Source: Acidobacteriota bacterium (GTDB lineage: Bacteria > Acidobacteriota > Terriglobia > Terriglobales > Acidobacteriaceae). From it: a DNA stretch of 7,657 nucleotides. Numbering within the stretch: position 1 is the stretch's first letter; every line of letters begins with the position of its first letter. The translations under genes and the position numbers were made by a program. The notes below the pieces were generated by a model that was given only the letters and a program-made list of their open reading frames with translations, did no database searches and was not told the DNA's origin. Of this stretch, positions 1-4,341 are shown in pieces. The stretch is taken from the NCBI GenBank assembly GCA_028873155.1, contig JAGWML010000148.1:1-7657 (forward strand), read 5' to 3'.

Positions 1-234
1 CGAGCGGATTGAGGTTAATGGGACCGCCGGTACGGTCCGACGCCTCTCGCGATCCGGCGACGAGAGCATGCCAAGCGCGGAAGCCAAACAGATGCCGATA
101 TAAACCCATGCGAGAATGTGCAGCCACTGCTGATCTATTCCTCAATAGGAGTAAACGGCCAGAATAAAGCGCGAACTCAGACGATCGGCGCACGAAGCGC
201 GGTCCACAAAACGGAAGAGATCGGGATTGGGGAT
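1..234. other. left-edge stretch without an assignable gene
   Basis: No gene can be called here with confidence. A plus-strand frame open from the window edge ends at a TAA at 101-103 (last residues AKQMPI) and could be the tail of a gene that starts outside the window. The minus strand carries a hydrophobic frame at about 120-80 (ILAWVYIGICLASAL) with no ATG, GTG or TTG before the hydrophobic stretch. The GTG-initiated extension of the next gene (118-234) is hydrophilic and not conserved-looking. A TATAAA at 99-104 could be a -10 box, but no good -35 box lies upstream of it. Confidence 0.3.
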
Positions 235-735
235 ATGACCAACGTGACCGGAATTGAAGTGCCTTCTACCTCGCCTACATTTCTCGCGGTTGTTGCACTC
301 CATGTTCTACTGGGCCTTGCGTGTGTCCTGACCGGCGCGGTGGCGATGCTGAGCCCGAAGCGGCAAGGCCGTCATCCCAAGCTCGGCACCATCTACTTCT
401 GGTGTCTTTCGGGGATAGTTGCCTCGGCGACAGCATTATCGGTGGCCCGCTGGACGCGAGACTATCCGCTATTCGTACTGGGAGTCCTTTCCTTCGCGGC
501 AGCGTTGGCAGGACGCACCGCCAGGCGCCAACGGTGGTCCGGATGGGTTCGTTGGCATATTACCGGAATGGGTATGTCTTACGTCCTCCTGCTGACTGCG
601 TTCTACGTGGACAACGGAAAGAGTCTACCCCTGTGGAAGGATCTTCCGGCGATCAGCTATTGGCTTCTCCCGATCGCCATCGGGGGCCCCCTAATCGGTC
701 GTGCGCTGCTGCGTCGTCGTACGTCCGTTGCGTAG
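235..735 (+). CDS. DUF2306-type multi-pass membrane protein
   Basis: This encodes a 166-residue integral membrane protein of unknown function. Predicted hydrophobic segments lie near residues 15-39, 50-70, 77-94, 108-125 and 140-158. Between segments 1 and 2 is a basic loop with RHPKLGTIYFW (H47). A second conserved-looking block is RWHITGMGMSYVLLLTAFYV (H108). Both resemble the His-containing blocks I associate with the DUF2306 family. The C-terminus is Arg-rich (LLRRRTSVA), so it probably faces the cytoplasm. The frame is open from a GTG at 118, but those 39 extra residues are polar and unlike the rest, so I use the ATG at 235; the Shine-Dalgarno there is weak. The next gene starts 44 bases downstream in the same direction, so co-transcription is possible. 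The family assignment is from pattern memory. No enzymatic role is claimed. Confidence 0.72.
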   Translation: MTNVTGIEVPSTSPTFLAVVALHVLLGLACVLTGAVAMLSPKRQGRHPKLGTIYFWCLSGIVASATALSVARWTRDYPLFVLGVLSFAAALAGRTARRQRWSGWVRWHITGMGMSYVLLLTAFYVDNGKSLPLWKDLPAISYWLLPIAIGGPLIGRALLRRRTSVA

Positions 736-746
736 AAACGCTGTAA

Positions 747-763
747 TGCGGCATCACGCCGCA
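747..763 (+). other. intercistronic hairpin before the hydrolase gene
   Basis: The arms TGCGGC (747-752) and GCCGCA (758-763) form a perfect 6-bp stem with the loop ATCAC. There is no T-run after it, so it is not a classic terminator. It ends two bases before the ATG at 765 and four bases before the GGAGG at 767-771. It may stabilise the mRNA or modulate initiation of the hydrolase gene; that role is inferred. Confidence 0.4.
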
Positions 764-766
764 AAT

Positions 767-771
767 GGAGG
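767..771 (+). promoter_or_regulatory. Shine-Dalgarno deciding the hydrolase start
   Basis: GGAGG is the strongest ribosome-binding sequence in this intergenic stretch. It lies 8 bases before the GTG at 780, ideal spacing, whereas the in-frame ATG at 765-767 shares its G with this motif and has no good upstream motif of its own. This favours a product five residues shorter than the longest frame. Confidence 0.55.
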
Positions 772-779
772 TCGTCACT

Positions 780-1925
780 GTGATCCTTAGCAATCGGAAG
801 GCGCAGGCATCACATGATCATTGCAAGCAAACGCGTTCGCGGAAGTTCTGGGTGTCCCTCAGTTCCGTAGCCGGGTTCCTGTCTCTTGGCTGGTTCGTGC
901 TTGCATTCAAATCAGGGGCTTACATTCCTGCGGATTCGAGATACGCCGTATCGCCGGGCGACTTCACCGACGACGCCATGGCCATGCGCAAGAAGGTCAT
1001 CGATCTGGGAAATTACAAGGTCGCATACGTCGATGAGGGCAACGGTGAGCCAGTAATTCTGCTGCATGGATGCCCTTTCAGCGTGTACGAATGGCACGAA
1101 GTGGCACCTCTGCTGGCCAGGCACTTCCGCGTGATCGCCCCAGATCTCCTTGGTCTGGGCGACACGCCCGTGCGCCTGAACGACGATTATCGTTTGCCGC
1201 AGGACGTGCAGATGGTGACGGACTTAATGGACCGATTAGGCATTCGTTCTGCTCGTTTCATCGGACACGACCACGGCGGCGCCATCCTCCAACTCCTCAT
1301 GCAGCAGCATCCTGAACGGATCGAGATGGCGATCCTCACCAATGTTGAAGCCTACGATCAATGGCCCAGCAAACCCGAGACAGGCGACCTCCACTTGATC
1401 ACAAACCCGGTGACAAGCCCTCTCGTTTTTGCCTCATTGCACTCGCGAAACATCCAGCGGCATCTCTACTCAATCGCGGTTGTCAATCAATCTACCCTCA
1501 CAGATGAAACGCTTGATGCCTTCGCTTCCGAGCATCTCGCAACTGCGCTTCGATGGCAGCGTCTTCGTCGCTTCTTAGCGTCTCAACTCGATCCGGCGAA
1601 CAACCACCTCACGCAGGATGCGGTCCCGGCAATGCGCCGATTCACAAGACCGGTTCTAATTCTTTGGGGAGAGAAGGACACGAACTTTGGCCCTGCGATA
1701 GCGAAACGGCTCGCCAGCGACATTCCCGGCGTTAAGGGCATTTCCTGGCTTTCCAATTCGGCACATCTGCCGATGCTCGAAGAACCTCAGAAGTATGCTG
1801 AGGTTGCGTACAGGTTCTTTAACGATGGCACGGTTGACCAGGACGCTCAAATGGCGCTCGCCGCTGCACGGCAGAGGTCTTCGACGCTACGCTGTCAAGG
1901 AAAGACTGAAGGGAATTACGAGTAA
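780..1925 (+). CDS. membrane-anchored alpha/beta hydrolase, Asp-nucleophile (epoxide hydrolase/dehalogenase-like)
   Basis: This is an alpha/beta-hydrolase-fold enzyme of 381 residues from the GTG at 780. That start has GGAGG at 767-771 with an 8-base spacer; an in-frame ATG at 765 overlaps the same GGAGG and is less likely. A hydrophobic segment at about residues 23-43 looks like an uncleaved anchor or signal, followed by about 40 linker residues. The core shows the oxyanion motif HGCP (96-99), the nucleophile elbow GHDHGG with Asp164, the acid Asp300 in WGEKD, and His329 in SNSAHLP. An Asp nucleophile and HGxP are typical of epoxide hydrolases and some dehalogenases. Haloalkane dehalogenases normally have Trp after the nucleophile, but here it is His165. 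The cap (about 190-265) holds Tyr193 and Tyr230, possible epoxide-activating residues. The substrate cannot be named. The gene follows the DUF2306 gene and is closed by the terminator at 1983-2008. Confidence 0.88.
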   Translation: MILSNRKAQASHDHCKQTRSRKFWVSLSSVAGFLSLGWFVLAFKSGAYIPADSRYAVSPGDFTDDAMAMRKKVIDLGNYKVAYVDEGNGEPVILLHGCPFSVYEWHEVAPLLARHFRVIAPDLLGLGDTPVRLNDDYRLPQDVQMVTDLMDRLGIRSARFIGHDHGGAILQLLMQQHPERIEMAILTNVEAYDQWPSKPETGDLHLITNPVTSPLVFASLHSRNIQRHLYSIAVVNQSTLTDETLDAFASEHLATALRWQRLRRFLASQLDPANNHLTQDAVPAMRRFTRPVLILWGEKDTNFGPAIAKRLASDIPGVKGISWLSNSAHLPMLEEPQKYAEVAYRFFNDGTVDQDAQMALAAARQRSSTLRCQGKTEGNYE

Positions 1926-1982
1926 ATTCGAGACGTTGCAGGCCCCCGCAACCAATCACACCTCTGATAATGAGGAACTTAG

Positions 1983-2008
1983 AAAAGGCCGCCCATGAGC
2001 GGCCTTTT
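1983..2008. terminator. strong intrinsic (Rho-independent) terminator, potentially bidirectional
   Basis: The arm AAAAGGCCGC (1983-1992) pairs perfectly with GCGGCCTTTT (1999-2008) around the 6-base loop CCATGA. The A-tract and T-tract at the two ends would act as U-runs on either strand. It lies 57 bases after the hydrolase stop codon and would end that transcript. A frame that reads on through the integrase remnant has its first ATG inside the loop (1995), so that ATG is not a credible start. Confidence 0.85.
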
Positions 2009-2019
2009 CGGTTTCCGGC

Positions 2020-2042
2020 TGAATGTCCGTGAAATGTCCGTG
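2020..2042. repeat. tandem direct repeat, ATGTCCGTG twice with an 11-bp period
   Basis: ATGTCCGTG occurs at 2023-2031 and again at 2034-2042, preceded by GA and GAA respectively. The 11-bp spacing places both copies on the same helical face. It lies in the debris of an integrative element, so it could be a binding-site pair for an integrase or excisionase. Two copies in 23 bases could also be chance, and no function is shown. Confidence 0.4.
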
Positions 2043-2055
2043 TTCTGCGAAAGCC

Positions 2056-2160
2056 CTAGTTCTGAGCGGCCCGCATCTGAACAACGGCGGCGCGGTTCGG
2101 CTGCTGTCCGCCTTCCCGCAGATAGCTTTGGGTGCGCTGCATCGCTTCCTGCCGCGCGCA
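2056..2160 (-). pseudogene. possible orphan C-terminal fragment of an unidentified gene
   Basis: Reading the minus strand from about 2160 down gives a natural-looking C-terminus: RQEAMQRTQSYL, then EGGQQPNRAAVVQMRAAQN, then a TAG at 2058-2056. The codons are typical of the GC-rich genes here and the peptide is Gln/Arg/Ala-rich and helix-prone. The frame has no start of its own: upstream it runs into the antisense of the integrase remnant, so it looks like a gene tail cut off at a recombination junction near 2160. I do not recognise the family. It may be a chance frame. Confidence 0.25.
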
Positions 2161-2441
2161 TGAAGATGGGGGTGAAGAAGAGAATCGGTTGGTACTCGTT
2201 CCGTCATGGCCTTGGCACGATGCTCCGTCAGATGAAGGTCGACGTCAAAGTTGCCCAAGAACTCCTTCGTCATGCGAACCCTCGCGTGACCCTGGAGTTC
2301 TACCAACAGGCTGTAACCGAGGAGAAGCGCGAGGCGCAGGAACTTGCGCTGAAGGGCTTCCTGGGGCCGGCTTTTTCCTTCAGCACCCAAAAGAACCCAA
2401 ATTTGGGTAAGAAAGAAGAGGTCAAGCCTGTAATTAACTGA
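2160..2441 (+). pseudogene. C-terminal remnant of a tyrosine recombinase/integrase
   Basis: Recognisable similarity covers only the end of the catalytic domain, about 93 residues from the ATG at 2160; an intact integrase has roughly 300-400. Visible motifs are KKRIGWYSFRHGL (box II, HxxR region), AQELLRHANPRVTL (the usual LLGHxxxxxT region) and FYQQA, whose Tyr would be the DNA-cleaving nucleophile. In the HxxR motif the His is Tyr (Y-S-F-R), and the upstream catalytic Arg and Lys region is missing, so recombinase activity is not expected. The frame stays open upstream to an ATG at 1995, but that residue run has no integrase character and begins in a terminator loop. The stop lies 14 bases from the tRNA-Val 3' end. 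It could still be expressed as a small protein, but I see no ribosome-binding site and treat it as a relic. Confidence 0.75.
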
Positions 2442-2455
2442 TTTTAAAGGGGAAA

Positions 2456-2532
2456 TGGTAGGCACGATTGGATTCGAACCAACGACCTCTTCCGTGTCAA
2501 GGAAGCGCTCTAACCAACTGAGCTACGCGCCT
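2456..2532 (-). tRNA. tRNA-Val (anticodon GAC)
   Basis: On the minus strand all tRNA parts can be drawn in 77 bases. The acceptor AGGCGCG pairs with CGTGCCT (one G-U), then U8-A9, D stem GCTC/GAGC, and anticodon stem CTTCC/GGAAG around the loop TTGACAC. Next come a 5-base variable loop, the T stem GTTGG/CCAAT around TTCGAAT, discriminator A and an encoded CCA (2458-2456). Anticodon GAC reads the valine codons GUC and GUU. The 3' end faces the integrase remnant, consistent with use as an integration site. The gene is intact, as expected when an element restores the tRNA end on insertion. Confidence 0.96.
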
Positions 2533-2779
2533 GCAAAACAATCATTCCAAGTCTATCAGGAACCGTCGTGCCGGGAAAGCGCGGGGGGCATGGCGCATGT
2601 TGTGCGCGTGCGATACCATCGGAAGTCGAAGGCACCTCGTTGCTGAAGGCACCGCAAAGGGATCACGAACCAACGGCCTGCGGCAAAGGATTGGCAGACG
2701 GCGTCAGGGGCCGATTTGCGGAGATGCTGGAGGAAGCGCGGCTGCTCCGCGACGCCTTCCACAGTGCGTTGGATGTACG
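2533..2779. other. spacer between tRNA-Val and the phosphatidyltransferase, with a doubtful coupled small ORF
   Basis: A plus-strand frame from a GTG at 2568 runs to a TGA at 2781-2783, overlapping the next gene's ATG as ATGA, a form typical of translational coupling. Its last 30 or so codons have GC-rich third positions and read as a plausible helix (RFAEMLEEARLLRDAF). Its first half, including a IPSEVEG peptide at 2613-2633, looks like translated intergenic repeat DNA. I see no clear ribosome-binding site, so I do not call a gene. The minus-strand promoter of the tRNA should also lie here, but no convincing -35/-10 pair was found. Confidence 0.25.
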
Positions 2780-3376
2780 ATGACTGACGACTCGAAAGTG
2801 CGGCTCAATCCCTTTCGCTCCGCTCCCAACATTCTGACGCTGCTGCGGATCTGCATGGCGCCGTTTCTTGTCGCGGCTGTTCTCGATAACCGCTATGAGA
2901 CGGGTTTCATTCTCTTTGTGCTGGCGGGCCTGAGCGACGCGCTCGATGGATTACTGGCCCGCAAACTCAAGCAGAGCACGGCGCTGGGGCAGTACCTCGA
3001 CCCCGTAGCCGATAAGTTGCTGTTGAGTACGCTCTTTGTGGTGCTCACGCACCAGGGACTGATCCCGCTGGAGGTGACGGTGCTCGTCTTCGGACGGGAC
3101 ATCGGGATTGTACTGGTGTCGGCCATTCTGTTCGCAGCGGCGGGCCGGCGTGAGTTTGCCCCGAGCATCTTTGGAAAGGCGAACACGCTGGCGCAGATTG
3201 TTGCCGTGGCCGTGGTGCTGCTGCATCAGTTCACGACTCAGTTTTGGGTGGTGGCCTTGCGCAGCGTGGCGCTGGATCTGACCATGATCCTCACTGTGGT
3301 ATCGGGACTACATTACGCGTGGATCGTGGCGCACCGGGGAACGCCCAGCGCCGAGGGTGGCCCGGGACAGCATTGA
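2780..3376 (+). CDS. CDP-alcohol phosphatidyltransferase (PgsA-like)
   Basis: This is a 198-residue integral membrane enzyme that transfers a phosphatidyl group from a CDP-diacylglycerol-type donor to an alcohol such as glycerol 3-phosphate, in phospholipid synthesis. The family signature D-x2-D-G-x2-A-R-x8-G-x3-D-x3-D is exact: D53, D56, G57, A60, R61, G70, D74, D78. These Asp residues bind the divalent metal and the CDP moiety. The N-terminus has the usual PNILTLLRI segment (16-24). Later come FGRDIGI and the GKANTLAQ block (132-139), and about six hydrophobic segments fill the chain. The length fits the family. The frame is open from 2597, but the upstream residues are not membrane-like and the family N-terminus begins at the ATG at 2780. 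PgsA (phosphatidylglycerophosphate synthase) is the most likely role, but the acceptor alcohol cannot be fixed from sequence. It converges with the small minus-strand gene downstream. Confidence 0.9.
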   Translation: MTDDSKVRLNPFRSAPNILTLLRICMAPFLVAAVLDNRYETGFILFVLAGLSDALDGLLARKLKQSTALGQYLDPVADKLLLSTLFVVLTHQGLIPLEVTVLVFGRDIGIVLVSAILFAAAGRREFAPSIFGKANTLAQIVAVAVVLLHQFTTQFWVVALRSVALDLTMILTVVSGLHYAWIVAHRGTPSAEGGPGQH

Positions 3377-3438
3377 TCCGCCCTCTGATCCGCGAAAAGT
3401 CTGCTGGAGTTGCGCGGAGCGGCCAGGTTCCCGGCCAG

Positions 3439-3609
3439 CTATGAGTCGTCCCCCGTGTCGCTTTCTTCTTCCTCGGCGGACTCTTCGATTGCCATGTCTT
3501 GAAATTCTTCGGAGTCAAAGACTTCGCCACACTCCAGGCACTCGACAAACTCCGAGTCTTCGTGCCGGGAGACGATTCGTACCCTGGGATGTTTGCAGGC
3601 GGTCGCCAT
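3439..3609 (-). CDS. small acidic CxH/CxxC zinc-ribbon-like protein
   Basis: This encodes a 56-residue protein from the ATG at 3609. Residues C5, H7, C24 and C27 (ACKHP and ECLECGEVF) could bind one zinc in a small ribbon. The second half is very acidic, with more than a dozen Asp/Glu in the last 25 residues and a GDDS end. The frame is open upstream to a TTG at 3678, but a clear promoter (TTGAAA at 3678-3673, TACAAT at 3656-3651) lies inside that extension, so the shorter start is favoured. The Shine-Dalgarno at 3609 is poor. Function is unknown. It is divergent from iscR, sharing a 202-base intergenic region, which might mean shared regulation but does not show it. It is not a shadow of another gene: no plausible plus-strand gene overlaps it. 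Confidence 0.65.
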   Translation of the reverse strand: MATACKHPRVRIVSRHEDSEFVECLECGEVFDSEEFQDMAIEESAEEEESDTGDDS

Positions 3610-3650
3610 CGGTCCATGAATGAGGTTGGGATCTGGTGCTCTTTCCGCCG

Positions 3651-3678
3651 ATTGTAGCGAGAGCGGCGGCTTTTTCAA
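3651..3678 (-). promoter_or_regulatory. sigma70-like promoter of the small acidic protein gene
   Basis: On the minus strand, TTGAAA (3678-3673) and TACAAT (3656-3651) are separated by 16 bases. Both are close to consensus (TTGACA, TATAAT). Transcription would begin near 3644, giving a leader of about 35 bases to the ATG at 3609. This position excludes the longer TTG start at 3678, since the promoter would lie inside that frame. Confidence 0.6.
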
Positions 3679-3708
3679 GCCTCAATTTGTTGAAGAGTTG
3701 CCTAAGGG

Positions 3709-3730
3709 TCACCATCCTTTGGGACGGTGG
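3709..3730. other. imperfect inverted repeat upstream of the iscR promoter
   Basis: CACCATCC (3710-3717) and GGACGGTG (3722-3729) pair over eight positions with one A-C mismatch around the loop TTTG. It lies about 25 bases before the iscR -35 box. It has no T-run and is not a terminator. It could be a second protein-binding site in the divergent control region; this is speculative. Confidence 0.3.
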
Positions 3731-3753
3731 ATGCGTGCGAATTCCGACGCGGC

Positions 3754-3783
3754 TTGAAACCCGGACGGATTTGGTCGTATACT
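3754..3783 (+). promoter_or_regulatory. sigma70-like promoter of the isc operon
   Basis: TTGAAA (3754-3759) and TATACT (3778-3783) are separated by 18 bases, close to the bacterial consensus. The predicted start of transcription is around 3789-3791, only about 20 bases before the iscR ATG. No comparable promoter was noticed in the short gaps between the downstream isc genes, so this probably drives the whole operon. Confidence 0.7.
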
Positions 3784-3784
3784 A

Positions 3785-3809
3785 AACACGGACTGAAGAA
3801 GTCGGATAT
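3785..3809 (+). promoter_or_regulatory. IscR type 1-like operator overlapping the isc transcription start
   Basis: The 25-base element has GACT (3791-3794), a 5-base spacer GAAGA and AGTC (3800-3803), followed by GGATAT. The E. coli type 1 site, as I remember it, has half-sites ATASYYGACT and its complement around a 5-base spacer. Here the right half read in reverse, ATATCCGACT, matches 9 of 10 positions, and the left half AACACGGACT matches 6 of 10. It lies between the -10 box and the start codon, so bound [2Fe-2S]-IscR would block initiation. That gives negative feedback on the operon, as in E. coli. Binding itself is inferred. Confidence 0.65.
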
Positions 3810-3811
3810 CC

Positions 3812-4273
3812 ATGCTGAAGCTGACCAAGAAGGCCGATTATGGGCTGATTGCCCTGAAATACCTCGCCGAGCACCCGGAAACGGTTGCGGTGAGCGCCAA
3901 GGATATCGCTGATTCCTATGGGATTCCGGCGCAGCTTTTGGCGAAGATTCTGCAGCAGTTGACCAAGTCGGGGCTGCTGAAGTCGCACGCCGGGATGAAT
4001 GGCGGCTATGCGCTGGCGCGGGATGCCCGTGAGATTTCGACCTACGAGGTCATTCACTCGATTGACGGGCCGTTCTTCATTACCTCCTGCACCAAGGGCG
4101 CGAAAAGCTGTGAGCTGACCCCGAGCTGCACGATCAAGGAGCCTCTGGCGCGGGTGAACGAGACGATTGCCGGTGTGCTGAAGAGCATCAGTATTCAGGA
4201 TCTGGCCGACGAGCACGATCATGCGGCAGCGCATGGCCATGGGCCCAGCCCGCTGGTTTCGCTGACGCGCTAG
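3812..4273 (+). CDS. iscR: Rrf2-family [Fe-S] transcriptional regulator IscR
   Basis: This is a 153-residue winged-helix repressor that senses cluster status and controls the isc genes. It begins with MLKLTKKADYGLIALKYLA, the canonical Rrf2 N-terminus. The recognition helix region is IPAQLLAKILQQLTKSGLL (38-56), and the wing is SHAGMNGGYALAR (58-70). Three cysteines, C93, C100 and C106, would hold the cluster. E. coli IscR spaces them C-x5-C-x5-C, here x6 then x5, and there is no His in the place of E. coli His107, so the fourth ligand is unclear. The tail (131-147) is rich in His (H135, H137, H141, H143) and could bind metal. The start ATG overlaps the end of its own operator, and the likely ribosome-binding GA-rich bases (3795-3801) lie inside it. 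It is the first gene of the operon, 68 bases before iscS. Confidence 0.93.
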   Translation: MLKLTKKADYGLIALKYLAEHPETVAVSAKDIADSYGIPAQLLAKILQQLTKSGLLKSHAGMNGGYALARDAREISTYEVIHSIDGPFFITSCTKGAKSCELTPSCTIKEPLARVNETIAGVLKSISIQDLADEHDHAAAHGHGPSPLVSLTR

Positions 4274-4341
4274 ATTTTCAGATTTTCCTCCGCTGGGCAG
4301 CAGACGCGCCGCGGAGACGCAACGAGGATGGAGAGACAGAG

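Larger units (their letters stand above)
2020..2456. mobile_element. decayed integrative element footprint at tRNA-Val
   Basis: This stretch between the hydrolase terminator and the tRNA holds no intact gene. It contains an 11-bp-period direct repeat, the orphan 3' end of a gene on the minus strand (about 2056-2160) and the C-terminal end of a tyrosine recombinase (2160-2441) stopping just short of the tRNA 3' end. Tyrosine recombinases of genomic islands commonly sit beside the tRNA 3' end that serves as their attachment site, so the simplest reading is a remnant of an integrated element. No second copy of the tRNA 3' segment was seen elsewhere in the window, so the other boundary is outside or lost. 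Confidence 0.5.

Noticed and set aside
1..120. Minus-strand hydrophobic peptide suggesting a membrane protein running off the left edge
   Set aside because: A TGA at 144-142 closes the frame and no ATG, GTG or TTG precedes the hydrophobic stretch. A plus-strand frame is equally open, so no gene can be assigned.
1995..2159. N-terminal part of the long frame leading into the integrase remnant
   Set aside because: Its ATG lies in the loop of the terminator hairpin and the residues up to 2159 show no integrase features, so it is probably fortuitous open frame.
2597..2779. N-terminal extension of the phosphatidyltransferase frame
   Set aside because: The extra 61 residues are Arg/Gly-rich and unlike a membrane enzyme N-terminus. 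The family start is matched by the ATG at 2780.
3400..3440. Terminator between the convergent phosphatidyltransferase and small acidic protein genes
   Set aside because: GGCC segments at about 3420-3438 can form only a 4-bp stem with no T-run, too weak to call.
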